Source: Raffaelea ambrosiae | Taxonomy: Eukaryota > Ascomycota > Sordariomycetes > Ophiostomatales > Ophiostomataceae | Length of the DNA stretch: 64,000 bases | Reading direction: 5' to 3' | NCBI GenBank assembly: GCA_002778195.1 | Contig: PCDI01000015.1 | Location: forward strand, 676,366 to 740,365 | Shown: in pieces, positions 1 through 10,690 of the stretch | Numbering within the stretch: position 1 is the first letter of the stretch | Layout of the letters: each line of letters opens with the position of its first letter | The notes under the pieces: model-generated | Told to the model about the DNA's origin: nothing | What the model saw: the letters and a program-made list of their open reading frames with translations, nothing else | Databases searched by the model: none | Position numbers and translations under genes: made by a program

Positions 1-1
1 C

Positions 2-1975
2 ACCAAGATGCTCCAGAACCACGCGGGTGGTGGTGGTGGCGTGGCCAACGGCAAGTTGGGCACGGCTTTTGCCGCCAACGGCCGCGCTACGAACGGACAC
101 GACCTGTCGCCCAAGCGGACGCCACGCGCTAACGGCAATGGTGTCGGCGCCGGACCCCTACCCAACCGGACCGGCCACTACGACATCGGCAACACGACGA
201 ACCTGCTGATAGACTTCACCGAGCAGCTGCGACTGGCGCACAGCCAGCAGCAGTCGCCGTCCAAGTACACGCCTGGAGGCGCGAACGGCACCTCCTCTTC
301 GCCCGACGGCCACAGCCACCACTACTCGGCAGCAGCCACTCCCCAGCGTAAGAGCCTGGCCAACCTGCTGGACTTTGAGATTCCGCCCATGCCGACCCCG
401 CGCAGCATCCCCACGGTGACGCCGCGCGAGCTCGAGAGCCTCAAGTCCAACTTCCTGTCCGAGATTAGCGGTCTCAAGGCGACGTTGAGCGGCAAGGAGG
501 CCGAGGTGACGGCGCTCAAGACCGCCGTGGGCGATGCCGAGAAGCGCGTGGGCGAGTGCATGGAGCAGCTGCGCGAGGACCGGACGGTCCGGGAGCAGCT
601 CGCCGACGAGAAGGACATGTGGGAGCGCCGCGGCCGCGAGATGGAAGAGGTGCTCCGCAAGGTCAAGGGCGAGATTGTGCTGAGCCAGCGCGAGCGCGAC
701 GAGCTGGAGCACAAGTTTGACGAGTCGGAGAAGCGCCGCGAAGCCGCCGAGATGATGGCCCAGGAGGCCGAGAGCAAGATGGCCGCCATGCGGGCCGGCC
801 GGGCTACTGCCGAGGCTGAGAACAATGCCGCCAATGGCAACGCCAATGGCAATGCCAATGGCAATGGCGGTGCGACTAAGAACCGCAGCGCCAGTGGCAG
901 CACGCCGCCGTCGTCGACCCAGCGCGAAGTGGAAATTGCCGTCGAGCGCGTTGCGCGGGAACTGCACGCGGCCTACAAGTCCAAGCACGAGACCAAGGTG
1001 GCGGCGCTCAAGAAGAGCTACGAGGCGCGCTGGGAGAAGCGGGTGCGCGAGCTCGAGGCGGCCGCCGAAGCCATGGCCAGCGAGAACGAGAAGCTGCGGA
1101 CGGCCACGCGCGACTACTCCCGGGGCGGCATCAGCGCGGAAGAGAACAAGCGCAAGGAGGAAGAGCGCCGCGAGCGCGAAGTGCGCGACGCGTCCCAGAT
1201 CAAGGAGCTCGGCGCCGAGGTCGAGAAGCTCGAGGCCGTCGTGCGCACCGTCAAGGCCGACAATGCCGAGCTGCGCGGGCTCCTGGAGCAGGAGCGCGTC
1301 GAGAAGGGCGAGCTGGTCATGCTGGCCGAGGAAATGATGTCCATGCAGCAGAGCTTCATTGCTGGTCCGGGCGGCAGTGGTGCCGCCGCCGCCGCCACCG
1401 CCGCCGCAGCCGCCGCAGCCGCCGCAACAACAACAACAAGGACAACAGCAACGTCGGGCAGCAGCAACGGCAGCAGCAGCAGCACCACCACCACGTCTTC
1501 CTACAGCAGGATGCGCGCGGCCAGTGGCAGCGGTACCAGCTCGCCGCGGCGGCAGCAGCAGCTGCCGCCCAAGACTCCCGTGTCGGTCTCGCGCACGGTG
1601 GTGGTGCCCAGCGCCAACCAGAGCGCCAAGCGTCATAGCATGATGATGATGCCCGGGAGCGCCACGGCCACGACCACGGCTGCAATGACGGGCACAGCGG
1701 CCATGACGCCACACCACGGAGGAGGAGGCCGGCCGCTGAGCATGCATGGCGGCCCGGGGCGCTTTTCGGGTCTGAAGCCGCCCAACAGCAGCGCCAGCTC
1801 GAATATCGTGTCGGGCGTGCCGACGCCTGGTGGCGGTGGTGCGGCGCCCAGCCGCATCGGCCGTCTGGGCCACGACCGGAAGCAGAGCGGCCTGGCGGGC
1901 GGGATTCCCCGGCCGGGCAGCGGTCTGATGAGCTCGATTGAGAAGATGGGCAGCTACCGAGGACGGGGCGAATGA
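2..1975 (+). CDS. Coiled-coil spindle-pole/microtubule-associated type protein, 5' partial
   Basis: The reading frame is open at the left edge, so the first visible ATG at position 8 is probably internal; 655 residues are visible after it. Seen: a low-complexity Gly/Asn/Ser N-terminal part; a conserved block with LANLLDFEIPPMPTPRSIP near residues 118-138; a long charged coiled coil (about 140-460) including a conserved stretch reading KSKHETKVAALKKSYEARW; then an Ala/Thr/Ser/Gln-rich tail that is basic near the C-terminus. This layout is familiar from fungal proteins annotated as spindle-pole-body (Cut12/SnaD-like), TACC/Alp7-like or 'kinetoplast-associated' proteins; I cannot decide among these. 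It probably acts at microtubule organising centres (inference). Simple Asn-Gly and Ala/Thr repeats lie in coding sequence near 825-865 and 1380-1490. The next gene, PRO2, converges on it. Confidence 0.6.
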   Translation, partial: TKMLQNHAGGGGGVANGKLGTAFAANGRATNGHDLSPKRTPRANGNGVGAGPLPNRTGHYDIGNTTNLLIDFTEQLRLAHSQQQSPSKYTPGGANGTSSSPDGHSHHYSAAATPQRKSLANLLDFEIPPMPTPRSIPTVTPRELESLKSNFLSEISGLKATLSGKEAEVTALKTAVGDAEKRVGECMEQLREDRTVREQLADEKDMWERRGREMEEVLRKVKGEIVLSQRERDELEHKFDESEKRREAAEMMAQEAESKMAAMRAGRATAEAENNAANGNANGNANGNGGATKNRSASGSTPPSSTQREVEIAVERVARELHAAYKSKHETKVAALKKSYEARWEKRVRELEAAAEAMASENEKLRTATRDYSRGGISAEENKRKEEERREREVRDASQIKELGAEVEKLEAVVRTVKADNAELRGLLEQERVEKGELVMLAEEMMSMQQSFIAGPGGSGAAAAATAAAAAAAAATTTTRTTATSGSSNGSSSSTTTTSSYSRMRAASGSGTSSPRRQQQLPPKTPVSVSRTVVVPSANQSAKRHSMMMMPGSATATTTAAMTGTAAMTPHHGGGGRPLSMHGGPGRFSGLKPPNSSASSNIVSGVPTPGGGGAAPSRIGRLGHDRKQSGLAGGIPRPGSGLMSSIEKMGSYRGRGE

Positions 1976-2881
1976 AGAGAGAGGTTGTTTGGCCCCTCCC
2001 CCCCCCAAAAAAAAATAATAATAATGAGACTCACTGCCCCAGAGGCATGCATGTTATTTTTTTTTTTTTGTCTTCAACTGCTCAACTCCCTTTTCTTTTT
2101 TCTTTTTTTTTTCTCCCCTCTTCTCTATTCTGCTCTCTTTCTCTCTCTCTTCCCCTCTTCCTCTTGGCCCTCTTTCTGACTCTTCTTTTTTGGAATTCTC
2201 TATGATTGAAACGAGTTTTATGTACAGACCGGATCGGTTTTTTATTTTATTTTATTCTTTTCTTCTCAAGGACAAACAAGGGTGATTCGGACACTCCCCT
2301 GTTCTGCCTTTTTCTGCTTTGCTTTTCTTTGCTTCGCATTCTTTTTTTTTTCTACGTCTCTGGACATTGGCAAGGAGGAGTTGTTAATGAAAACCACCGG
2401 CATGGCGTTTATGTCCCTGTCTAATCCATCAACCAACCCAACTCACGATGGTGTGTCTCTGTTGCCAGAGACACACAATGTTTCAAAAACTCCCCCATTC
2501 ATCTCACTGGTGTTTTCTGTTTTGTTTTTTGCATGCAACAGGCTCGGGATAGTATAGTCGTTTGGGTTTTTTTTTTTTTAGGAAGCCTGTTGTATATGTA
2601 CTACTATGAAAGACGGAAATAACAAACGCTTTTCACTGTTTGGACCCTTTTCCCCTGGCTGTGTATCTCGTTGACCTTTGAATGGTACACGGATACATGC
2701 AAAATCATTCTCCTCCCTTGACTTTTTGGTGATGATGTGAAAGAAAGAAAACAGTACTCCCCCCCCGATGACGCCATGTTCGCATTGTTTTTTCGTTCTT
2801 TTTTTTCGTTTGTGTTTTTGGCTGTCATACCAGTCTTTCCTCATGGGCTTTCATATGCCATTTCAGTTGGTCTTTGTCGTC
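1976..2881. other. Convergent intergenic region, pyrimidine-rich
   Basis: Between the stop codons of two converging genes. It holds long T and CT tracts (for example 2058-2160 and 2230-2350) and no open frame with coding-like codon use. Presumably 3' untranslated regions of both neighbours. Confidence 0.6.
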
Positions 2882-4306
2882 TTAGTGTTCGTCCAGTTTT
2901 CGTCTCTTGCCTCCTTCTTGCTGTGTCTCGTCCGCCGACCCCGATAGCGGAAGCGACTCGTGCTTGTACGTCTTCTTGCCTTCGCCGTACGAGCCGGCCG
3001 TCTGGCCGGACCCCCGCAGCTTGTACTTGTAGATGGTCAGGCCCTCCAGCCCGACGGGGCCCCGCGAGTGGATCTTGTTGGTGCTGATGCCCACCTCGGT
3101 GCCGAAGCCGTAGCGCATGCCGTCGGCGAACCGCGTCGACGCGTTGTGGTACACGCCGGCCGAGTCCACGGCGGCCATGAACGTCTCGGCGTGCTCCGCC
3201 GACGGCGTCAGGATCGCGTCCGTGTGGTGCGACCCGTGCGCGTTGATGTGGGCAATGGCCGCCTCGAGCGACGGGACCGTCTTGACCGCCAGGTCCAGCG
3301 ACAGGAACTCCGTGTCAAAGTCGCTGTCCACGGCGGCCTGCACCTGCGACGCGTGCTTGTCCGGTCGGCCCGCTGCGGCCACCCGGTCGGCCACGACTTT
3401 CGTCGCCGGGTCGCACCGCAGCGTCACGCCCGCGGCCAGCAGCGCCTCGGCCACGGCCGCCCAGGCCGGCTCGTCGACGGCCTGGGCGTGCACCAGCAGG
3501 GTCTCGGTGCTGTTGCAGGCGGCCGGGTAGCCCGTCTTGGCGTCGAGCAGCACGGCGGCGGCTTGGACGGGGTCGGCGACGCCCGCGTCCAGGAACACGC
3601 TGCACAGCCCGTCGGCGTGGCCCAGCACGGGGATCCGCGTGCCCGCCTTGATGGCCCGCACCAGCTCGTTGGAGCCGCGCGGCACGACCAGGTCGATGTC
3701 CCGGTCCAGCGCCAGCAGCTCCTGCACGACGTCCCGCCGGGTGACCAGCTGGACGGCGGCGGACAGCGAGCCCTGGCCCTGGCCCAGGGCCTGCGCCAGC
3801 ACCGTCGCCATGGCCAGCATGGTCTGGGTCGACTCCTTGCCGCCCTTGAGCAGCGCGGCGTTGCCGGACTTGATGGCCAGCGCGGCAATGTTGGCCAGCA
3901 CCTCGGGCCGGGCCTCGAAGATGACCAGCAGCACGCCGATGGGGCAGGTGACGCGCTCGAGCACGAGGCCGTCGTCCAGGCGGGTGCGGAGGGTGACGCG
4001 GCCCACGGGGTCGGGCAGCCCGCGCACGTCCAGGATGCCCTGCAGCATGTCGTCGTACTTGCCCGGGCGGCCGAGGTCGAGGCGGGCGACGAGCGACGGG
4101 TTGAGCCGGCCGGCGGCGGCCTCGGCCTGGGCGGCGGCCAGGTCGAGCTGGTTGGCGGCCAGGATGGCGTCCCGCGAGGCGGCGAGGGCGGCGTGCATGG
4201 CCGTGAGGGTGGCATTGCGGTCGTCGGCCGACAGGGTGGCGAGGATGTGGGAGGCGCCCTTGGCGGCGCGGGCGGCGTCCGCCGGGGCGGCGTCAGTGAG
4301 GGACAT
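2882..4306 (-). CDS. PRO2: Gamma-glutamyl phosphate reductase (glutamate-5-semialdehyde dehydrogenase)
   Basis: Single exon, 474 residues, close to the usual length for fungal Pro2. The enzyme reduces gamma-glutamyl phosphate with NADPH to glutamate-5-semialdehyde, the second step of proline synthesis from glutamate. Seen: aldehyde-dehydrogenase-fold sequence throughout; the coenzyme-binding region with IFEARPEVLANIAALAIKSG near residues 129-148 and LLKGGKES after it; the catalytic cysteine in PAACNSTETLLVH (about Cys264); the C-terminal block RYGFGTEVGISTNKIHSRGP and GLEGLTIYKYKLRG typical of the family. The tail is short, polar and lysine-rich. The start was chosen because the N-terminal residues align with family members and an upstream extension would run into a G/C homopolymer. 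That 47-base homopolymer lies only seven bases upstream of the ATG. Confidence 0.96.
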   Translation of the reverse strand: MSLTDAAPADAARAAKGASHILATLSADDRNATLTAMHAALAASRDAILAANQLDLAAAQAEAAAGRLNPSLVARLDLGRPGKYDDMLQGILDVRGLPDPVGRVTLRTRLDDGLVLERVTCPIGVLLVIFEARPEVLANIAALAIKSGNAALLKGGKESTQTMLAMATVLAQALGQGQGSLSAAVQLVTRRDVVQELLALDRDIDLVVPRGSNELVRAIKAGTRIPVLGHADGLCSVFLDAGVADPVQAAAVLLDAKTGYPAACNSTETLLVHAQAVDEPAWAAVAEALLAAGVTLRCDPATKVVADRVAAAGRPDKHASQVQAAVDSDFDTEFLSLDLAVKTVPSLEAAIAHINAHGSHHTDAILTPSAEHAETFMAAVDSAGVYHNASTRFADGMRYGFGTEVGISTNKIHSRGPVGLEGLTIYKYKLRGSGQTAGSYGEGKKTYKHESLPLSGSADETQQEGGKRRKLDEH

Positions 4307-4311
4307 TGGGA

Positions 4312-4361
<50 letters not shown>

Positions 4362-4934
4362 GGAAGAGGAGGGGTGTGTTGGAGGGGTATGGTTGGAATG
4401 CGTGTTCTATGCCACGCTGCCTCTACTCAAGTGCCACGGTATCGACCAAACGGAGGGATGTCGTTGAAACGTCGTCTGAGGAGGAGTCATTGTTTTTGGG
4501 GGCAGAAAATGCCAATGTGGTGTTCACCGCCCTGGAGCTACAGAACGGTCTAGTATTAATATGCTATTCCTCCCAGAGGGAGAACAAGCTAATATCATGC
4601 TTTCAGTTTGAAACTAGGAAAAAAAGCAAAGGAAAAATAAAAAACCCTATCTGACGGGCAACACTTCCCCCCCTGGCGTTTGGTCCAGCAGAACCTCGCC
4701 GAAGGAGCGTGTTGCGAACTGCGGCGGCTTGCGCGTGTACGCCGCCCCTTGGTCCTGCAGTCTCTACGGCAAGCTGGCCCATCAGCTGGACGGCATAACC
4801 TGCGGTTCTACGGGGCCTCGTGCGCACGTCTCTTCTGCCCTTCTGTCACTCGCTGGTTCTTGTGGTGCTGAGAAGAAGGACGATCGATTCAGGTGGTGTT
4901 TACAAAATGCGCCTGTCCATTGTTTACGCTGGCC
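4307..4934. other. PRO2 upstream region
   Basis: Between the PRO2 start codon and the 3' end of the next minus-strand gene. It contains the G homopolymer and otherwise ordinary sequence. No other coding-like frame is seen; this should contain the PRO2 promoter and the neighbour's 3' untranslated region. Confidence 0.5.
4314..4360. repeat. 47-base G homopolymer
   Basis: Uninterrupted run of 47 G on the plus strand (C on the coding strand of PRO2), ending seven bases before the PRO2 start codon. Such a tract in a 5' leader is rare; it could also be an assembly or sequencing artefact. Confidence 0.9.
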
Positions 4935-5585
4935 TTACAGAAAATGAATGTGCGGTTGCCAGATCAAAATGTTCTTGTCCGTGAATTCCTTCGATGCCCG
5001 CTCGTCGTCAAAGCCCGGCAACGGGACAAAGTCGCGCACGCTGTTGTCCCAGTGCGGCAGCGTCAGCGTTGTGCGCAAGCGAGGCACAGCAGCCGCCCAC
5101 GGGGGCGCCTCTTCAAAGACGGGCGTGCGGGCCCTCCACTCGTCCAGCATGGAGTGCGTAAAGATGCCGGGGGCATCGCGCGGCAGGCCAAGGGAGATGC
5201 GCCTGTTGAAGGCCAGCACCATCAGCCGCGTGATGCAAGCGAGGCACGCGTATCTCTCCGGGTTGATGTCCTGGGGGTCGGGGATCGCCCGCACCGGCCA
5301 GTGGCTGCCGTGGTACCAAAACGCTTCCAGCTCATTGCGTATCCCGAGGTGCTGGTCGAGCACGAGATGCTCATAGATGCGGTACAGGCAGTCGAGCGGA
5401 CTGTCGCCCTCGGGCACGACCCGCCGGTGCAACAGTGGTAGCTCGCAGACGACGCGGTTGGCAAGCAGGTAGCGCGGGACCGGCGGCAAGCCGTCGTGGT
5501 CGCGGACGGGCGCGTCAGGCGCGCCGGGCGGACTGACCGGGTAGATCTTTTTCTTTTTTCGTGGAAGAAGGTGTGTGCGTCGCAT
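4935..5585 (-). CDS. Conserved fungal hypothetical protein ending in a WQPHIHFL motif
   Basis: Soluble-looking protein, 216 residues from the ATG at 5585. The frame stays open upstream to about 5810, but that part (including lysine run and 11-bp repeat DNA) has poor coding character, so the N-terminus is uncertain and an upstream exon is possible. Seen: no membrane segments; an aromatic, proline-rich body with RIYEHLVLDQHLGIRNELEA, FWYHGSHWPVRAIPDPQDIN, a short helical segment YACLACITRLMVLAFNRR and the C-terminus NILIWQPHIHFL. The sharply conserved-looking aromatic/proline blocks and biased codon use suggest a real gene. I recall similar uncharacterised proteins in Sordariomycetes but no function; none is assigned. 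Its 3' end faces the PRO2 promoter region. Confidence 0.7.
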   Translation of the reverse strand: MRRTHLLPRKKKKIYPVSPPGAPDAPVRDHDGLPPVPRYLLANRVVCELPLLHRRVVPEGDSPLDCLYRIYEHLVLDQHLGIRNELEAFWYHGSHWPVRAIPDPQDINPERYACLACITRLMVLAFNRRISLGLPRDAPGIFTHSMLDEWRARTPVFEEAPPWAAAVPRLRTTLTLPHWDNSVRDFVPLPGFDDERASKEFTDKNILIWQPHIHFL

Positions 5586-7849
5586 CCATATGATGAGGCG
5601 CGTGTAGAGCCGATGACTCGTGCTTCGTATCATTGTATCGCGGTGTGTGACAGAGTTGGTAGCAGGATGGAGGACGATCACGTCCCGGCTGCGGCGATGC
5701 CCATCTTCTCTAGGCATACCATCTGGTCCGTGCATCGAGGTCACGTGAGAGGAAGGCCCTGACAAGGCCCTGGCAAGGCCCTGGCAAGGCCCTACGAGCA
5801 GAACCGGCAAGCTCAGGCACCCGCTGGCACGCCTTGTGGCACATCGGACATCGCGGTTCTAGTCGGTTCTACGAGCAGTCTTGCTGTTTGCGACACGGGG
5901 GGGCGGCATTGGGACATCTCGAGGCTAGCTGGCGCAACGGCCCTCGAATTCTCCATCTTTTTCTTTTTTGACGTCTGCTGCATAGTATGCATGCGCATTG
6001 CTTCAGCAGAATCGCATTCGTTCGTCGCATCCAAAGCGTAGAACCCAGTCGCACCCTGCTGGGGCACACCCTCGGCCGGTCCGTCTCTTTCTTATCGAGC
6101 CAACGTGGAGAGGGCGGTCACTTGAGCGAGTACGACGCCCCAATATTCGGCAACCACCGCAAGCGTGGGATGTCTGGAAGAACATGATGCCGGCGGCCAT
6201 CGGGATCGAGACCATCGGATATCAGGTGTGGGACGGGGGGAAAGTACGGGCAGGTCACAGAGTAGGAAGGAGGAAAGCAGGCAGTGATCCACACCCACCG
6301 GTCTCGGGCTGACGTCCCGTGTTTGGCTGGGCGTGCATCTGGCCAAACAAGAGCAAAGAGGCGACCGCAGTCGGCCGCACGTTGTGGTGGCCATCGGCAG
6401 ACGTGCTGGGCCCCGTTCACGAGAATTCCGTTTTCTCTAATCGAATTGGAAATGGCGATTCCAGGGCCTGCGCTTTCGTGCTTTCGTGCCCACAGCGGCG
6501 CTCCATCGCCAGCGCTCGGTCTTGCCGTGTTCGCGTTCTGCTCCAGTTGATAGCAGATAATGCTACCCCCAAAAAGGAGAAAAAAACCCCCCAAAAAGAC
6601 GATTTTCTTTGTCCCTGTCATGGACAGCATTCCGCATTTCGCCTATGGTAAATGATTGGCAACCCCCCCCCCCCCTTCAGGGCTTCCTCGCCCACGAAAA
6701 CGGCTGTGCCGAATACCCGGACTAGCACTCTTTCCCCTCAAAACCTGTCTGGGGGTCTGTTGCCCGTTCCAGCAGTACACCACCAACTGGTCAGCTACGT
6801 ATCAGATCAGTGCGAAGGAAAGCCCTTTCGTCTTGCCGCCCGCCCAGGGTCCTGGGAGGAGCTCCTCGGCAAGTGGGTGGTGACCTCTTTTACTAATCAT
6901 TATCTCTTTCGAATTGGTTAGTGGTCATTGAGGAACCCGTCAACAGAGAAGCCACTGCGAATACCTACAATACGAAGAACCACGAGTGCGGGTACCAGCT
7001 GTCCACCCACCCCCTGTCCGATGACCACTCCACCCCTTTCACTGCCGCCACTGTGGTTGCGCCGTCCTTCGGACCTGGGCCTCGCTCCAGATCGGCTCCC
7101 ACAGCCCGGCTAGCGACCACCGTATCCCCGCGAAATCGCAAAAGATATGTTTTTTAGTTAGCTAGCCCGCACAAGCTTAGGTGTAAAATGGGTCGAGCTC
7201 GCCCCTTCGCAGAGTTGCAATGTTTCCCACTGCATTCCCCGGCTTTTTGGTCTGTCCATCTGTGAAATTTTTTATTTTTATTTTTATTTTTTTGGTCCTC
7301 CCCGGCCATTCTATGCCTATTCTTTCTGTCTTTTACCATTGACAACGCCACGACCGGGGGCTGATCTCCTCCTTTCAAGTCTACGGACTATCATCACCTA
7401 CACCCTGGGTGTTTTAATTTTTCGACTCCACTGCTGTCAATGTCAAAACTCTAATTTTCAATTGGGGGTGATTCTTTATATTCCTTGTTGGGACCCCACG
7501 ACGGGCAGTATCCGGGTCGACGAGTACATGACAGCAAGCCAGTAGAGGGAGGTTCTACACACGCCCGGGTTGTAAACTGTATTCCGTTGGATATTTCCGA
7601 TTTGGAGTCGAGACATATGCGCCCAGGTCAAGGAGGCGAGCAAGTCCACTGGAGCCAATCCGATTGTGAATAGCCCTGGCGAGCCCTCCAGAGATTCTTT
7701 GATACTCTGTATTGCCTACCTTCCCATTTTCCGAACCACTCTCTCAGGACGCTCTTTCCTCATCCAGATTCCTATGAACTGTCCTCGTGCCTGTGTTGCG
7801 AAGAGACGCCAGCAGCAGAAACCAAGAACACAACTCGAAGGTGGTGGCC
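5586..7849. other. Divergent intergenic region between hypothetical gene and MFS gene
   Basis: About 2.3 kb between two divergent genes. It holds the 11-bp tandem repeat, AT-rich stretches (7265-7291) and several short open frames without coding-like third-position bias. No RNA gene or further protein gene is supported. Promoters of both flanking genes should lie here. Confidence 0.5.
5753..5796. repeat. 11-bp tandem repeat, four copies
   Basis: Four consecutive copies of the unit AAGGCCCTGRC (last copy diverged at its three final bases). It lies upstream of the hypothetical gene's likely start. Confidence 0.85.
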
Positions 7850-10073
7850 ATGGCAGGGGACGAGAAAGAGCAGGCAGGTGACCTCACACACCAAGACGGC
7901 CATGCATCTCCTCCGTCCACCGGGGGTCGAACGGGGTCGACCGGTGTTGGGGGACACAGCACCAACGAGAATAGCCATGGCAATGGCTTGACGGTGGCCG
8001 GCGGGGACGAGAACGGAGAGGGCAGCGGCGACGCCTTTGACGAGAAGGAGACGTACCAGCAGACCAGTCAATCCCGGACAGCTGTCGACAAGGAGACGAT
8101 GGCGGCAATGCCAGGAGCCAACAAAGAGGGAACTTCACCAAGACACAAACAAGAGGCCGATGAGGACGATGACTCATATGACGACGACGACGACGACGAT
8201 GAATTTGAGGAAGAGCCGCCCGAGGACGACGGCATCCCTCCGCTTGCCAACGAGGCCGGCGCTGGCATGCAGGCCCTCGAGATTGAACTGTCGCGTACGC
8301 ACTCGCGCAACCAGGCGCCGTCCATGCACTCACGACACCACGCGCGGACGGCAACCGTGATACCACGATCGAAGCGGAGGGGTCTCTTTGGCCAGTTTGC
8401 GCTCCTGCCCGAGGTCGACCAGCCGTACCTGTACACGCGGCGGACCAAGTGGCTGATCACGACCATCATCGCGTTGTCGGGGGCGGGTGGTCCGATGGGC
8501 TCGTCTCTGTTTTACCGTGAGTAGAGGAGACCAAAGGGAACCGAAAAGAATGAGGAAGAAAGGCACTAACTGCAACCAGCGGCCCTGTCGGAAATGGCCA
8601 CGGATCTCCATACCACGACCACCGTGGTCAACTTGACTGTCGCCCTGTATATGTTGGCCATGGCCATTTTCCCCCTGTGGTGGTAAGCATACCATGCCAT
8701 CGCTAGCCCCCCCCCCTTCTTTCTTCTTTCTTGCTTCCCTTTTCTCTCTTCTTTTGATGATCCTAATCCCTGGACCCAGGTCCTCCTTCTCCGAGACCTT
8801 TGGACGCCGCACAGTGTACATTGCCTCCTTCTCCCTCTTTGTCGTTTTCTCGGCCCTCAGTGCCATCAGCAACAGCATCGGCATGCTGATTCCCATGCGC
8901 ATTCTCGGCGGCGGCGCATCGGCCTCCGTGCAAGCCGTCGGCGCCGGCACGCTGGCGGATATCTGGGAGCCACACGAGCGCGGCCGGGCCATGGGCATCT
9001 TCTATCTGGGTCCGCTGACGGGCCCGCTGTTTTCGCCCATCATAGGCGGTGCCCTGGCACAGCGATGGGGATGGCAGAGTACCATGTGGTTTATGACGTG
9101 CTTTGGCGGCCTGGTCTTGCTGGCGCTCTTCCTGGGCCTGCCCGAGACGCTGGTCAAGCACCCTCCGTCACCCGCGAGCACATCAGCCTCGGCCTCGGCC
9201 TCGGCCTCTGCAGCGGCGGCAGCCTCTGCATCCACCCCCCGGGCCGCGGACCCCGACCTTGACGGCGCGGACGGCGCGGCCCTCGCGCCCGCCCTCACGC
9301 GCATGACCACGGCGCAGTCGGTGCGGGTGCACACGCAGAAGCTGGTGACGTTTCTGCAGCACGCGTTTGTGCACCCGCTGTCGGTGCTGCTGTACCTCAA
9401 GTTCCCGCCGATTGTGCTGACGGTGGTGTACGGCGCGGTGACGTTTGGCGCGCTGTTTGTGCTCAACGTGTCGATCCAGTCGGTGTTCTCGCGGCCGCCG
9501 TACCAGTTTGGCGAGCTCATTGTGGGCCTGATGTACATTCCCGGCAGCCTGGGCTACATTGTGGCGTCGCTGCTGGGCGGCCGCTGGATCGACAACATCA
9601 TGGCGCGCGAGGCGCGCAAGGCCGGCCGCTACGACGCCGACGGCCAGCTGCACTACCTGCCCGAGGACCGCATGCGCGAGAACGCCTGGCTGTCGGCCAG
9701 CCTCTTTCCCGCCGCCCTGATCTGGTACGGCTGGACGACGCAACACGGCGTCTTGTGGGTGGCGCCGGCGCTGGCCACGTTCTGCTTCGGCGTCGGCAGC
9801 ATGCTCGTCTTTGGCTGCGTGACGACGATGCTGACCGAGTTCATGCCGCGGCGCAGCTCGGGCGGCATTGCGCTCAACAACTTCCTGCGCAACATCTTCT
9901 CGTGCGTGGGCGCCGTCGTGACGCAGCCGCTGATCTCGGCCATGGGCGTGGGCTGGCTGTGCACCATGGTGGCGCTGGTTGCGTTTCTGATTGGCAATGC
10001 GTGCATCTGGGCGCTGCGGCGGAACGGCTCGCGGTGGCGGATCATGATGGACGAGCAGCTGTCCAAGATGTAG
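7850..10073 (+). CDS. MFS transporter, DHA1 drug:H+ antiporter type (Qdr/Dtr1-like)
   Basis: Three exons: 7850-8516, 8580-8682 and 8780-10073, joined in phases 1 and 2 to give 687 residues. The ATG at 7850 has a good GCCATGGC context; the frame upstream lacks another ATG. Seen: an acidic cytosolic N-terminus of about 200 residues with an Asp run; then about twelve membrane segments. The joined sequence reads FYPALSEMATDL after the first helix, followed by the loop SFSETFGRRTVY (DHA1 motif A region) and RILGGGASASVQAVGAGTLADI. The central loop contains Ser/Ala repeats, and the later LPEDRMRENAW motif is typical of fungal Qdr/Dtr1-type carriers. It likely exports drugs, polyamines or related small molecules across the plasma membrane; the substrate cannot be told from sequence. 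Confidence 0.9.
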
Positions 10074-10690
10074 AGGGGGGGGAGAAGAAGCCGCCCAAGA
10101 AGGAGAGCCGAGAGGAAAGGGCAAAAATTCAGAAAAGAAGCAAGTAGCTGAAAGGAACCGCCGAAAGGAACCACGGAAGGGAACCGCTGTGACATCAGCC
10201 AAAAAGTCGACCCCAGTTAGATAAACAGGGTCGTATATTTACATAGCGAGCTTTGACTGGTTTTATACGTTTGATACCTAATGGGAATTGAATCTGAAGG
10301 TTTGCATTTCGTGAGCATCTCCCTGTGCTCTTGCCCCTTCGAATTGGATATACCTTTGCCTTTGCGAGTCTCTTCCTGCACTCTTTCTCCATCTTACATT
10401 CTCTCTCGACCTTGTGGAGTTCGATAGCCTCTGGTTGTCCTCGGTCCCTTCTTCGTCCAGAACCAGGACCCCCCCCTCCTCTCTCGGATGCTATTATACA
10501 TTGAAAATCAAATTTCCCGTTCCAAGAAAGGCTGCTCTGTTTCTTGCCCAATGACGCCCGCTCCGTATATGCAAAATGGGCACCCAAATGAATAAAAACC
10601 GACGCTCTCCTCTTTCCGCCCGTCCCCCATTAAATAAAAAGTCTTTTTTGGGGGGGCCTCTGTCGTCATCCGTCTCTCTCTCTCTCTCTC
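10074..10690. other. Convergent intergenic region
   Basis: Between the stop codons of the MFS gene (+) and PRP18 (-). AT-richer than its neighbours, with AATAAA-like sequences at about 10590 and 10634 that could serve polyadenylation, and a CT dinucleotide run at 10673-10691. No coding-like frame. Confidence 0.5.

Noticed and set aside
158..2008. 616-codon minus-strand frame
   Set aside because: Antisense shadow of the coiled-coil gene at the left edge; low-complexity product.
2960..4654. 564-codon plus-strand frame
   Set aside because: Antisense to PRO2; includes the poly-G run translated as Gly; no domain.
6118..6630. 170-codon minus-strand frame starting with a hydrophobic segment
   Set aside because: The signal-like start is followed by composition typical of non-coding DNA; no conserved motif.
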